Below, one piece after another: positions 45,888 through 58,440 of a stretch of 64,000 nt of DNA. The DNA comes from Helianthus annuus (Eukaryota > Streptophyta > Magnoliopsida > Asterales > Asteraceae). Made by a program: the position numbers and the translations under genes. The first letter of the stretch is position 1; every line of letters begins with the position of its first letter. The stretch spans positions 25,807,762 through 25,871,761 of the forward strand of contig NC_035447.2 in assembly GCF_002127325.2 (NCBI RefSeq), in the 5' to 3' direction. The notes under the pieces are model-generated. The model did not search any database, had not been told where the DNA came from, and saw only the letters and a program-made list of their open reading frames with translations.

Positions 45888-47262
45888 TGTAACAACTCTC
45901 ACTAATATTATTACTTATTATGTTAATTGTCCAATAGGAAACCCTAATTGAGAAACCCAAGTAATCCTGTATAAACCCTAAAATTTTCAGAACAATCAGA
46001 ATCAGGATCAGGGCCCCTAAAACTCAAGGGGGGGTAAACCCTAATTGACGATTATCTAAACAGTTTGCTGTAGGAATCAAATTCAGTCGAACCACCAACT
46101 CACCTAGCCTACAAATGAACGTGGCCACCCTATGCTAGAACTAGGCCCGTCGCGCCACGCGCGGGAGCTAGGTCTCCCTGGCGCGCCACGCGAGGGAACC
46201 AAAATCCCAGTATAAATAGGGGGGTTGGCACTTGAATTCTGGTGTTCGTTCGACACTCAAATTCCATTTGTACGCTGAGATAACACTTAATTACTACAAA
46301 CACACACAAATCACTAAACGCTGCTGCGACAAATAGGGTAATAACTCGATCGCTATTACGATTCAATATCCGATCGATTGAAACTATCCAACGAATGTTT
46401 AAGAGCCGCTCAAATTGGGTTTATACTTTGTCATTCGTCGTTAATTCGATGGATGTTTAAGTATTGCACTTTATCATTTGTTGTGAGGGTTTAATCTCGT
46501 GAGTTGTCGTAAATGCTGTATTAGTTACTAACCTAGTTCGTGTGCATTGTTATTTAAATTAGGTTAACAAGCTAATCAGTAGGCTAAACTCTGCCCGCAT
46601 AAATCTGCAATGTGAGTCATTCTCTTTTTACCAAACTTGCTTTCAACATCATGTTTGTTTTCAAAGTTATAATTACAGGGATTAAGTCTTTGTAGTCTTC
46701 ATTACAGCCGGTATGTGGGGTTTTGTATACATTACTTGTTATCCGTCACCATTGGACAACGGGTTAGCCAAGGGGTGATATGACCATAGTCACGGACACC
46801 ATTGGACAACGAGATAGCCAATAGGTGGTCGAGTGACAAATACCGTGGGTATATGGTTGACATATAGAAATATTGTAATCGCTCTTAATACTGTAAATTA
46901 TAACAAAAGTATCATTTTAGACAAAAAGAATGATTCACTCAGTATTTCCCCGCTGATAAAACCTTTTTCAAACATGTTTCAGGTGATCTGTTGTGATCCA
47001 GGAAAAGTGCCGTGTCGCACTACAAGCTTAAGAAAGTGGCTCAATATAAATAAAGAAACATGTTTTGTAAAATAAAGATTTCCCAGTGAAATCACTTTAT
47101 TGTAAATTACAGGGTTTATCCCTAATTATGAAATAAATTAAACACGCATTTCAAGTTTAAAAAGATCCTGATAACGTCTTCCGCTGTCACATCAATTAAA
47201 TACCACGGGGTTCCTGTCCCGCGGCTCTTGACCGGGTCAAACCGGGCGCAGGGGCCGTGACA
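45888..47262 (+). repeat. 3' LTR of gypsy B
   Basis: 1,375 bp beginning TGTAACAACTCTC after the purine tract; ends GCCGTGACA, followed by TATGG. Confidence 0.95.
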
Positions 47263-47267
47263 TATGG

Positions 47268-47848
47268 CAGCAGCGCACGACCGGCAGAAAAGTTACGCTG
47301 ACAAACATAGGAAACCCTAGGAGTTCGCTGTAGGCGATCACATTATGCTGAAGGTCTCACCCTGGAAGGGTGTTGTGCGTTTTGGGAAACGCGGTAAGCT
47401 TAATCCTCGTTATGTCGGGCCATTCAAAATTCTGGAGCGAATTGGTAAGGTGGCCTTCAAGCTAGAGTTACCTGCTGAGTTGGGTAACGTTCATGATGTC
47501 TTCCATGTCTCTCAGCTAAAGAAGTGTTTGTTTGATGAAACACTTGTGGTACCGTTTCAAGAGCTGAGAATCGACGACAAGTTGCAGTTCGTCAAAGAAC
47601 CAACAGAGATTATAGATCGGGAAGTCAAGGTCCGTAAGCATAGTCGAATTCCGATCGTGAGGGTTCGTTGGAACTCAAGACGTGGACCGGAGTTCACGTG
47701 GGAGCGCGAGGATCAGATGAAGCTCAAGTATCCTCACCTTTTCCCAACTGAACAATCTAATCCTAATGCAACTGGTGAATTTCGGGATGAAATTCCCTTT
47801 CAAGTTGGGGATGATGTGGCACCTGGGGAAAATCCACAGTCATCCTGA
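47268..47848 (+). pseudogene. Gypsy A integrase C-terminus (right half of split element)
   Basis: It continues the frame interrupted at 38273: [17 protein letters not shown], one in-frame TAG near 47318-47320, then an open stretch to TGA 47846-47848 with [46 protein letters not shown] and [20 protein letters not shown]. This is the integrase C-terminal DNA-binding and chromodomain-like part. It is much better kept than the left half of the same element, where most motifs are frameshifted. The last about 30 residues ([16 protein letters not shown]) overlap the polypurine-rich lead-in to the LTR. Confidence 0.9.
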
Positions 47849-47918
47849 CCTATCACTGTGCTGTTTTGGAATGCTTATCAAATTTCGGGACGAAATTTCT
47901 TTCAAGTTGGGGATGATG

Positions 47919-50301
47919 TGACATCCCGGGATTCCAGGACCTTTCCTTTACGCGTCACTCGTTTTACAAACTTGTTTTATATTTCGTTGTACAGCGTATC
48001 ATGTATATTATTTTAGAATGATATTAGTATAAGTTACTTGGTGGTTTTATGTGATTAGCATTTAATAAAAATGACAAAAACCCTTTTTATCATCACATTG
48101 CTCGACGAAAGACTGCTTGACGAAGAAAGAAATTCGTCGCCAGTGGGTTTTTCGCCGACCCAGTAATTCATCGCCTGGGGGTTCTTCGCCGGCCCATGTT
48201 CCCTAGAAGCCCAAACCGAGCCCCATGCCCATGATTCTCCTTTTGTATACGTAAATACATATAGAGGGGCACACATCCTCCTTCTAACGGTTGCAAACCC
48301 TAGACCCCTGTGGAGTAGGCGACGGCAGCAAGACCATTCGAAGAACAACACTCCATTTGCTCCAGTGCGTTTTCTATAATCTTGTGGTTAGTATAATCTC
48401 ATTTGTCTTAATCCTGATTAATTGTTTCTGATCATTGTGCGGATCTGTGTAAATTGTGGCTTGGATTTTGTGAATTCGTATGGTCTAGAGTAGTTAAAAA
48501 CCATGTTGAACTAAATGAGGCATGATCACCAGCTAATGCGAATAAACGGTTTCTATTGATATTAAGCGGCTAGATGATAAAGGAGATTTACATGCTAATG
48601 AACTAGAGATTAAACTTATTTCGGTTTCTATGATTACTCTCGGTTGTATGCGGTTGATGTGGGTTAGGATAATGACCTTGATGATTATGTGAAATAGCAA
48701 TAACGCCTAGATTTGTTTATGCGAAACTCGGATCCGAATGACAGTCTTGGGGTACTCGTATGACTGTTACGATAATAAGATCACATGAATATGATGAATG
48801 TCAGATTTGTTTAGTTGTTGACTGTGATGATTTGATCCGAGTGAATGATTGGTTGTAACCAAGTTAATGAGTTAATGGTGATTAGAGGTTCATGAATATT
48901 TGGAAAGTTGTTTGATCTTTGTAACTGATTGGCCCTGATTAATGGAATTGCATAACTGACCTCGCACAAATGGATCCGGATCGCACAAGATACCTGGATC
49001 GCACAAGCTGCCCATAATCGCACAATAGGTCTTGGGCCAAACAAGAGGTTTGGGCCACACCGGTGCACAATGTGAGTTGGGCTTTGAACCGGAATCGAGT
49101 CGCACAAGGCCATTCACCGTGTTTGGGCCTTGTATCGTTGGGCTGGGCTTTATGAGCGAGTGAGACGTGAATCACACAGCCCAATTAGAAACGCACACTT
49201 TTGTTAGTCGCATAAGTCTGTTGGGCTTTGTACACTTGAATTGCACAACTATGATTGGGCCACACATTCTTGTGAGCATATAATTAGCTGTTATGTGTTT
49301 TATACGTCATGAACTTGCAATGTAAACTGTATAATACACGAATGACTGTTATGTGTATACGATGACAAGGTTTTGATGGGTTGCGTGAATAACTGGTATG
49401 ACTTGTGTGATGATATGTGTAATCCTTGTACGCTGCATGTGTAATGTGAATACGGAATATGTGATTTATATGCAGACGAACTGATTGTCTTTCGGTAACC
49501 ACGGTAGGGTTTGACTTACCAACTGGGAACGGGTAATGTAACGTAACATACCGAGCAAATCTAAGGTGAGTTCACTGCTCTTTTTCCAAGCATGCGTCCT
49601 GGGGAGGGACATCTGGTAAACGTTCCAGGGAGGAATGTCCGGTTATTGGGTTTGACTGGAATGTCAAACTTAGGATGTTGGTTAATACATCCATATCTAT
49701 CATTCAAGTCCCTTCTACCGATTTGTTGCCGGGGAGGCAACATGGTATTAGTTAATAGCGCTATTTAGGTTTGGTACCCACACACCGTACCGGGGAGGAC
49801 GGGAGTGAACTAATGACCCCAGTCTTGACCATTGCTTTGATAGAGGCATTGGGGAATAGGGCAAATAATCTGGAGCCATCAGCGGTAATTGAGTTATTAA
49901 CACTATCAAATCATTGAAATGTTTTATACTTATATCTGGTAACTAAAACGTGTTAACAAACTTTGAACGCACCAGCTTTGTCTGATACACTTGTCTGCAT
50001 GCTTGCAGGTCTATAGGTTTATATCATTGGGACTTGCTGTCTGGGATGCTGGAGTGGTCATGGGTCGACTTACATGGAATCATGAGACATGTCTAAAGGC
50101 TTTTATACACTTGTGTTATGAAACTCTTAATTAATGTAGTATGCTTCCGCTGAAATGTAAACAATGTTTTGTAACGAATATTTTAATAAATGAAAGTTTT
50201 ATTTGAATTAATATTATGAGTTCAATGTGATTGGTGGTTGGATCCTGGTACGTCACACGCCTCGCGAGGTTTCCTGCATGTGGTAATTTGGGGGTGTGAC
50301 A
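47919..50301 (+). repeat. 3' LTR of gypsy A, 2,383 bp
   Basis: It starts TGACATCCCGGG directly after purine tract AAGTTGGGGATGA and ends GGGGGTGTGACA. At 48105-48200 it holds a TTCGTCGCC/TTCGCCG word cluster and at 48960-49260 about eight TCGCACAA or related words. Its partner LTR is not in the window. The frames 48811-49184 on the minus strand arise from the word array and are not genes. Confidence 0.85.
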
Positions 50302-50839
50302 TAAACACATAAGCAGGAAGTTATATCAAAACTATTTTATATTGAACTTCAATGATTTCAAATACAATATAGTGATTATACAAACTCCCCCTCAGATGTC
50401 ACTCACTTTGCTGTTCGTACAAAAGGAATGTTTGTGATCAAATAGATCTCTAACACATGAGATCTATTTATACAAGTACGAAAGCTCTGTTTGCAATTAG
50501 CTGACATCATCTTGATAGTAACATCTATGGGAATCTAACATCAGCTATATTACATTAACATCTGTTCTAAGCTAAATACTGTTACATTGAGTAAATCTCT
50601 GTTCTTCAAACTGCTGTTGGCTTGTATCAAACATCTGTTTGACCACCACAAATCTTTGGTTTTTATGATCAGTACTTTGCTTAAACAGAGCTTTGGCCTT
50701 AAACATTGGTTTCTTCTTCAACAGTGGTTCCGAGGTTTTATAAAGATATTTGAATGTCTTCAATAGATGTTCGGATTAGTGTTCAAGATTCACTATGTTT
50801 GGGAGGAGAATGATTCACTATAAAGATTCACTATCTTTT
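50302..50839 (-). other. Probable copia remnant (LTR start, purine tract, 3' internal)
   Basis: The plus strand carries AAACTCCCCCTCAGATGTCA (50383-50402), the complement of a polypurine tract. To its left is the likely start of a minus-strand LTR, cut by the gypsy A LTR end. To its right is non-coding sequence with repeated AACAGATGTTTGA/AACAGTGGTT words, as seen beside the pol remnant at 5340-5620. No pol motif is present. The call is inference from the tract and composition. Confidence 0.45.
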
Positions 50840-51966
50840 GTAGGTCCAACACATATATTCTTCTAAGCTTTGCATGATAAAACACTCTTACTCCTTTGCT
50901 TATTTATATTAATAAATACATATGTTGTGTGAGTTTCAATGGGGAACCTCGAAAAAGTGAGAAACCGGAGAACCATACATTTACTATGTTATATATCACA
51001 TAAAAAATAAATTTAACAGGTAAAAAAATAATTTCTCATTTTTGGAGGTTTTGCGTATAAAGTCCATGGTAAAATGATGGAAGTAATGCTACAACGAAAA
51101 AATGAATTAGCCGTGGAATATGATTGGGAGGGTTATTGGGAAACCGGTAAAGATTGATCATAGGTCGTTTTATTTTTTATTTCCTCTTATTTTTTTATGT
51201 TTTTTAGTTGAATTTTATGTATCTTTTATTTTAATGAAAGTTTACTCCAATGTTTAGTTTATTTTTAATATAAAAATAGTTTTAGAGTAATAGTGCCACT
51301 AAATTAACTGTTTTAGAGTAGTGAATAAGGAGAGTGAATCGATACTTCAATCTTGGAGGACGTCATGGTACCTTAGATAGTGCCCTTTCCCTTTAGAGCA
51401 TCTCTAATGCTTGGTCCGTTGGAGGCATCCAGATTCCAGACGAGGCAAACCGGACTTACCTTGCAATGGAGAAGATGACGAGGGTTGTTCGGCGTGGAAG
51501 AAGTTCGCTCCAGCGGACCAAGCTTGATTGAGTTTGGTGGACCGCTTTGCATATGTCTGATTAAAATAAAAGAAAAGCTTTTTTTTTGTGTGGTTTTTTT
51601 TGTTAAAAAAAGAAACCTTTCTATAAAATAATTTTAAACAATAAAATTAAACATAAATTAAAAACAAATATAGAAAATAAAAAAATATAACAAACTAAAA
51701 ATAGTAAAAAATTATTAAATTAAAAACATTACACAAAACATAAATAAGACGAGATAATAAGCCTAAATAAACCATATAATTAAATCTAAACACACCACAT
51801 AATTAAACCTAAAAATATAAAATAAATAATAAATTAATTATATTGTTATGAATTTTAATTTTTATATATTAATATTTTAATAAAAAATAAATAATATAGT
51901 TAAGTAAATAAATTAAATATAGATTATAGATAGTTAAATAAAAGAAAAAGTAGGTGATGGGGTGAA
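50840..51966. other. AT-rich DNA with a hairpin-ended segment
   Basis: Mostly AT-rich with no gene. GCTTGGTCCGTTGGA (near 51409) and TCCAGCGGACCAAGC (near 51511) form inverted repeats around a GC-richer segment of about 120 bp, possibly a small MITE starting at GAGCATCTCTAATGCTT. Confidence 0.45.
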
Positions 51967-52204
51967 TTTTTTTTTTTGAACGACAAATTTGGATCACTGA
52001 GGACAACTGGAATATTATCGTACCATAAACGGAATCACTCGATCATATTCATCTCCACTAGGCAATAATGCCTATATACCAATTTAGGAGTAAACCAAAT
52101 AAATCTGGAAAAAAACCTTCTTGTGAGAATCGAACTCAAGATTTAATGGTCCCTAAGCCTTATCACATCCCTAAGATGCCACTAGGCTATAAATACCATG
52201 GGCT
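51967..52204 (-). mobile_element. tRNA-derived SINE with target duplication
   Basis: On the minus strand: A box TAGCCTAGTGGCATC (52176-52190), B box GAGTTCGATTCTC (near 52120-52133), a body of about 150 bp ending GTCGTTC, and an A-tail (T-run 51967-51977 on plus). The flanks GATGGGGTGAA (51956-51966) and GATAAGGTGAA (52205-52215) match at 9 of 11 bases and are a likely target duplication. It is transcribed by RNA polymerase III when active and moved by LINE enzymes. The frame 52182-52394 is fortuitous. Confidence 0.82.
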
Positions 52205-52616
52205 GATAAGGTGAATAATGAGGTGATAGTTTGGAATGGTTTAGTGTTGTGGAAAAAAGTGAGATTTGAAATGATGGATTTAGACCACTACTTAGCATTG
52301 TGGTGCTCTTAAGACCACCCCAAGGACCACGGAAGTACACCCAATGGTCTAACACATAGGCCAACATTCTGAAGTAGTCAAGACTGGAAGGCAAGAATCA
52401 TAAAAGTTTGGAGCTAGAGAACTAACAAAACCTTGACAACTCAACCTGGGGCAAGCTAGAGAATCATCAGAGCCTTGACAACGCAACCTGCGTCAGTTGC
52501 TTCGCTCAACCTGTGTCACTTTCTAACATTATAGTGGTTGAAGTCATCCTTTTCAATTGTTAAAAGTACGATTTTATTTTATGTAACTTAATATTATCTC
52601 AAATGAAATAATTTTG

Positions 52617-55475
52617 GGTAAATTACATTTTTCGTCTTTTATTTTTGTATCGGATTACAGTGGATACCCTTTAACTTTAATAATTACAGCCACAGTCCTT
52701 TATTTGGAAAACTCATTACACCTTACGTCCTTTAACACTAACACGGTTAAAATTTTCAGTTAAGTTATACATGTGCCTTACACATGAGGGTAAGTTGGTA
52801 ATTTTCAATACTTATATTTATACACAAAACACAGACATAAAGTATCATCACTCTGGTCCTTCTTCTCCCAAAAGCCCTCTCTCTAGCCCTAAAACCTAAA
52901 CGCCTCACCACAGTCACTCCAGCCATCTGTCACACACTATCTGAACACCCGGAAGTGCTCTCTCTCTAAACACTGTTGGGAGTTACCATTCCGGCCACAA
53001 CATAAACCACCATCACTCCGGTCCTTCTTCTCCGTCTCTGACCGCTAAAGTCGCCGTCGCTACACACGAATACCAGATCTGGAACCCTATCCGATCATGG
53101 TTTGTTTTTTCCTTTTTTGTTTGTTGGTTTTTGATTTGTTATTTTTAAACAAGCATTTGCCTGTCAAGAACTCTAATTTGGTGAGATATGTATGTAGATC
53201 TGTAAATATTAGTTTATGTAATTTGGTTCATGTAGGCTGGTGGCCATTGTTGGTTGTTAATAAAATTCGAACTTTAGAAAAAGAAAAAACCCTCTAATTT
53301 TGATCCCATGGTTCATGCGTATTCTTTTAGGATTCCTTGATTTAAAATCTGGTGAAAACCATATCATTTATTAATGTTTAGTGGAATTGTTTTATAAATG
53401 AGAAATCATGACTGCCAATAGGTCTGTTTGTGTGGTGGTGGCAGTGATGATAGTGTGGATGGCAGGTGGTGGCAAATGGAGAAGAAGCAGAAGAACAATG
53501 AGAAAATGATAAGGTTTAATTTATAAATATATTTAAAGAAAAGGGTAGCGTAAAATTACCAACTTACCCTCATGTGTCTAATTTAACTGAAAATTTTAAC
53601 AAGGTTAGTGCTAAAGGACGTAGGGTGTAATGAGTTCTCCAAATAAAGGACTGTAACTGTAATTATTAAAGTTAAAGGTGATGTGCACAAAATGCAACAT
53701 ATAAATTACATCAATTGTGGCATAAAACTAACCCTTTTTTAGTACTAATGTTGGAAAAAAGTGTGCTTTTGTCTTCCTTTTGTATTTTCAGGATTAAATG
53801 AGCTCAAATAAACAAAAGAAGCAAAAAGACAGCTAAATCTAACATAAATACAAGAAAAGGAGCAAACGTGGCATGCCCGACCTCCCGACAGCATCTTCCC
53901 AAGCAAAACAAGAAGACAGAACACTGAACACGCCCCGTGCTCAGTGAGCACGGGGGCGCGCCCAAGTGTCAGCAGAAAAGACAAAGTTGTAGAAGCTTCC
54001 ATCGCCCACCACGTGGTCGTGCTCAGCGGACACGGGGCCATGGTCAACTCTGAGATTCGCAGGATCTAGGGAAATCTTGATAGTACATATACGCTTCTGC
54101 ACACGGGGTCGTCTTCAGCGGACACGGGGGCGTGGTCAACTAATGCAGATAAACTACAATTAATGAAGAAAGAGAAGGAGGATGGACACGGGACCGTGCC
54201 CGAGCTGCTGTTCAGGTTATAAATAGGGGTGCTTGGCTCATTTGCAAACCATCCCTTGGCACACCACCTCTCTCACACTTCACCCACCACCCACCACCTT
54301 CACAACACCATCATCCACTACCATCATCCATTGTCCATCATAGAGTGTGTGAGTCGTCTCGGGATCTAAGATTGATCGTAAGAGTTCTTGACAATCAAAG
54401 GCCATGTTTGCCTAAGTCTCTTACATCACTTGGTGAAGACAAGTGTTTAGTGTAATACTTTTTATTTTTAATCTTTTGCACTTTTTAATTGGTTTTGTAT
54501 TAATGACTTTAATTACTAGTTTCTTATGTTGAAGGTGATTCTTCCTTATCGTTTGTCCGTGGTGTCTTGGCATTATTTTATTGTCTGTATAAAATAAAAG
54601 ATCACTATTCATATCTCCACGGTCTATATGGAGGTATGTTGGCTACCTGGTCGGGGGTTAAGGGAACGGTTTGGTAAGATTCTTGCCATTGTTCAGTGTA
54701 TAGATCCTGCAAAGGACCTGGGTTAAATTTAGTAGGACCTCCTTCAATACCCACCGGTATTGGATGGCGGGGGTCCAAACTCTTTGATCCCCTCATAAGT
54801 TAAACTACTATTAAAACTTTAACCCGGCTACTTAGGACTGTATCCTTGCCGACTCAGACTACTTAGCCGAGGGTAATGTCGCCTTCAAAAGAGGGGCCTA
54901 CCACATTATGCATTAATAACTTAATTAATTATCTTTCAATAATCCGACCCTTTAGGATTGTATCCTTGCTGACTTTAACTACTGGGTTGAGGGGTAACGT
55001 CGCCTTCAAAAGAGGGGCCTACTACAATAACTAAGATAATCTCTTAAACAAGTGCAAAAGTGCGAAAATAATCAAAGGTTACACTACACACGAGTCGGAT
55101 CCAAGTGATTCATCTTGTCTATCTGTTTTACTTTTATCTTACTTTTCCGCATTTTAGTTAGTTTTATTTTTCTAGTTTAAAAAACCTTTTTCTAACATTT
55201 TGATTTGATTAGACGTTGAGGATAAACCGGTACTAAAAGCTCTTGTGTCCTTGGACGACCTCGGTATCTTACCAACACTATACTACGTCCACGATGGGTG
55301 CACTTGCCCATATGTGTGTTTAGTGTTAGTTAATATCGTGTTTATAAATTTAAAACTTGGCTAAAAAGTGTAAAAATGACTTAAAATATATACCTAAAAC
55401 ATATACACACTGACACGCATCAAAAGGCTATCCGTTGTAATCTGATACAAACATAAAGGACGAAAAGTGTAATTT
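52617..55475. mobile_element. Long-TIR DNA element, interrupted by a solo LTR
   Basis: The left arm (about 52620-52800: AATTACATTTTTCGTC, CTTTAACTTTAATAATTACAG, CTTTATTTGGAAAACTCATTA) is matched in inverted order by 53545-53678 and, beyond an insertion at 53679-55422, by 55428-55475 (ATAAAGGACGAAAAGTGTAA). The middle (52800-53545) is CT-rich leader-like DNA with CCGGCC/CACTCCGGTCC words and no protein I recognise; frame 53097-53297 has no homology I can see. The long arms suggest a Mutator-like non-autonomous element, but no 9-bp duplication could be confirmed. Confidence 0.68.
53679..55422 (+). mobile_element. Solo LTR, 1,744 bp, gypsy-like
   Basis: TGATGTGCACAAAATGC to CTGACACGCATCA, flanked by AAAGG at 53674-53678 and 55423-55427. 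TATA box TATAAATA at 54218-54225 gives plus orientation. GGACACGGGG and related words occur at least five times at 53930-54200. Two related blocks with GTATCCTTGC(C/T)GACT and CGCCTTCAAAAGAGGGGCCTA lie near 54840-54905 and 54960-55025. There is no internal region or primer site, hence solo. It has split the right arm of the TIR element. Confidence 0.88.
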
Positions 55476-56082
55476 TCAAGAAACCTAATCACTTTACCTT
55501 TTTTTAATATTTATTACCAAGCTACAAAACTTAAGGATACAACCTTTTAAAAAAGTAAGTTAAACGATAAAATAGTCTAGATGGTCGTTGTAAGTTGGTT
55601 GAAGCTTTTATAAAAATTGGTATGTTACAAATGATTTTGGTGTCTTTTCTTTTCTTTATGTTTCTTGGGACTTGTTAGGCAACCAAGTAATTCAATTCGT
55701 TAATTGAGATCATTTTCTTTTTCAGTTCTGAAAAGGGTCCGATTCGTCCTGATTCATCACCACCGGCCCGACTCCAACGTGTTAGGGCAAATTAGGTGGT
55801 GGGGGTGGTTTAGCGATAGTAATCGACGACGACAAATTCAAGTTTCTTCTAGATCAGGTTTAGTTCTGATGGTTTCTTGTCCTAGCAATGACGTTATTAC
55901 AAATGGTTCTATTTAAAGGTTTGTAGGTGGGCGATGGTGGCGGCGTTATTGGTGCTGGCGGCGACAGCTTGGTGGTGTTGGTGATGGTACGTTTGAATGG
56001 GAGATAGACGGAGAAAGTGGGGGGGGGGTTTGTTTACCAAAACACACCTTTTTGGTTCAAATATTTGTATATAGATTCTGGA
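55476..56082. other. Intergenic DNA with GGT-rich tract
   Basis: An intron-end-like CATTTTCTTTTTCAG at 55713-55727 is followed by GGT/GGC-rich DNA (55795-55990) with a short open frame (55704-55916) lacking recognisable homology. It might be a transcribed remnant carried by a TIR element, but no gene can be defended. Confidence 0.4.
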
Positions 56083-57491
56083 GTTAATTGCCAAAATCGC
56101 CCCTGAGGTTTGGGCACATTTGCCATTTTCGTCCAAAATGACACTTTTGTACCATTTTGCCCCCCACGCTTGTAACTTTTTGCCATTTTCATCCAAACCA
56201 CCAACTTAGTTTATTTTTTCTGTTAAGTTGAATAATATTTGGATGAAACTGACAAATATAAACCACAGGGGCGATTTTGGCAATTTACTCAAACTATTTT
56301 AATTTCTTTTATTTAATTAATTTTGTCACATATATAATAAAAAAGAATATACATATAATTTTTTTATTATTATATTATAAAATTTATAATTATGTATGTA
56401 ACTACTTACGGGTAGTATGGTGTTGCTCACATAAGGTTTAAATGTAAATATGTATGAAGATGGAGAAAGTTTGCAGAAGTTGTTTCGAATGAAAAAATGG
56501 GTGTACTGTATTCAATAAACAAAAAACAATAAATAGCCATACATCATACATATGTGAGGATATTAAAAAAAACTACTCTACCTAAAAACTAGGACATGAG
56601 AAACAAGTCAGACGATTCACAACCCAATAAACTCGGTACTAGCAAGTCTTCCACAAACTCTAAATAACATGTGATTAAATACAGCTCCTGACCCGCTACC
56701 CCTGACCCGCTGACGTGATGTGAAAACGAATCGATTAACCCCACAAATAGGTCATGCACCAGTGTCTTAAGTCAGTTAAAAAAACAGCCGGTTCACAACC
56801 TAAAAATTAGAGTCATCTGTTTTAAAAAGGTTAATGATTCAATGCATATCAATTTAGCCTGTGTACATATTTGTTTTATCCAAATCATTCGTGTTAATTC
56901 GATCACTTACAAAACGTGTGTTTGTTTGATCCCCTCTAATAGCCTTACAATTGGGATCAAAGCGGTGACAACTTTTTGGGAAGAGCAATACAAGTGAAAT
57001 GTAACAACGAAAGTAAAAATGAAAGACGTGTATGAAAGATTTTCGTCAAAAAATCTGGACGTCTCACAATCTCTCTTCCATCTCTCCTCTCTCTTCCACC
57101 TAGAACCGGACAGTAATTTGGGATGGCAATGAAGATGCTCTAAAGTAATTCCCGACTTTTTGTCACCGGAGATGAAAATTTATAAAAAAAATATGTGACA
57201 AAACTATTATTTTTTTCATAAAAAAAATTGCATGTATATTCTTTTTTATTATATATGTGGCAAAATTAACTAAATAAAAGAAATTAAAAAGAGTTTGACT
57301 AAATTGCCAAAATCGTCCTTGCCAGTTTCATCCAAATACCATTCAACTTAACAGAAAAAATAAACTAAGTTAGTGGTTTGGATGAAAATGGCAAAAAGTT
57401 ACAAACGTGGGGGGCAAAATGGTACAAAAGTGTCATTTTGGACGGAAATGACAAATGTGCTCAAACCTCAGGGACGATTTTGGCAATTAAC
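56083..57491. repeat. Inverted duplication, arms of about 270-285 bp, around an 850-bp spacer
   Basis: Arm A 56083-56368 and arm B 57222-57491 (complement) are about 90% alike: GTTAATTGCCAAAATCG, TTTTGTACCATTTTGCCCCC, ATCCAAACCAC, TTCTGTTAAGTTGAAT, and beyond the 200-bp MITE core a shared AT-rich flank including CACATATATAATAAAAAAG. Because flank as well as MITE is shared, this is an inverted duplication and not two independent insertions. The spacer is AT-rich with no gene. Confidence 0.88.
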
Positions 57492-58021
57492 TATCGATTC
57501 TGATTTTGTTTCTAATACAGTTCATGGTTGATGTGTTGGTGGCTGATGTGGTGGCAAGTGTCGGTGGTGGCTGATGTTTACAGTTTATGGTTTATTTGGA
57601 TCTAATGTTGCGAAGGATTGTGGTGGTTGTGGTTGGCGAGGCAGTCACTGGTAGGTGGTGGTGAGGCGGTTGCTGATGGTGGTGATGCCCAGTGGTGCTG
57701 GTGAAGAGAGAAATAGAAACATGTAGAGAGTAGATGAGAGAGTGTATTTGTATTTTGTATGGTTTGGGCGATGTATATAAATCTAATAAATAATTAAATT
57801 TTTATCTTTAAAATTACGAAAATACCCTTAGTTATATACTTGAAGTTACCAAAATACCCTTTCAGATAATAAACAATTTGGATGGAGTTAGAGGTGGGGA
57901 GCAAAATAGGAAAAACATAGCAAATTATTGGAGGAAAATAGACGTTTTTAAATGATTGAGGCAATACCATTAAAGTGACAAAACCACAAGAAGCAAAACG
58001 GAAGTTTACTCTTAAAAATAA
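57492..58021. other. GGT-rich then AT-rich spacer, no gene
   Basis: 57530-57690 is GGTGG-rich, ending in a GAGAGAGA-type tract near 57725. After 57780 it is AT-rich and the frame 57794-58069 is not supported. Confidence 0.45.
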
Positions 58022-58440
58022 AAGAGTAAACCGCCATTTTGGTCCCTGAGGTTTGGTTACTTTTGCCACTTTCGTCCAAAACTCAAACTTTTTGCATCTG
58101 GGTCCCTGTTGGTTTCAGTTTTATTGCCATTTTGGTCCAAAAATGAAATCAGGTCATACTTGTCTTATAAAATCCTGCAATTTTGTCATTTTCCTCAGGG
58201 ACAAATCAGGTCATATTTGTCTTATAAAATATGGTATTTATTTATAAAAAAGAAATGGTCATTTTGCCCCTGCGGAAAATGACAAAATAACATGATTTTA
58301 TAAGACAAATATGACCTGATTTCATTTTTGGACCAAAATGGCAATAAAACTGAAACCACAGGGACCCAGATGTAAAAAGTTTGAGTTTTGGACTAAAGTG
58401 GCAAAATTGACCAAACCACAGGGACTAAAATAAAAAGTAA
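58022..58440. mobile_element. MULE-like MITE, near-palindromic
   Basis: It starts AGAGTAAACCGCCATTTTGG and returns through GGGACCCAGATG...ACTAAAGTGGCAAAATTGACC and ACCACAGGGACTAAAAT. Inner arms AATCAGGTCATA(C/T)TTGTC and GACAAATATGACCTGATT pair as well. It belongs to the same family as 16966-17366. The right end is worn and no duplication is certain. Confidence 0.75.

Larger units (their letters stand above)
38274..47262 (+). mobile_element. Full-length Ty3/gypsy element B, inserted in integrase of A
   Basis: 8,989 bp; target duplication TATGG at 38269-38273 and 47263-47267. LTRs of 1,373 and 1,375 bp differ at about 30 positions by eye (about 2%). Order: LTR, iMet primer site, two extra frames (39766-41079), gag, protease, RT, RNase H, integrase, purine tract AAGGTGGGGAGGA (45875-45887), LTR. 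RT before integrase is the gypsy order. The integrase tail resembles chromodomain-bearing (Tekay/Del-like) elements. All reading frames carry nonsense or frameshift changes, so it is now inactive. Confidence 0.96.

Noticed and set aside
52182..52394. Minus-strand 70-residue frame
   Set aside because: Overlaps the SINE 5' end and non-coding DNA; no recognisable motif.
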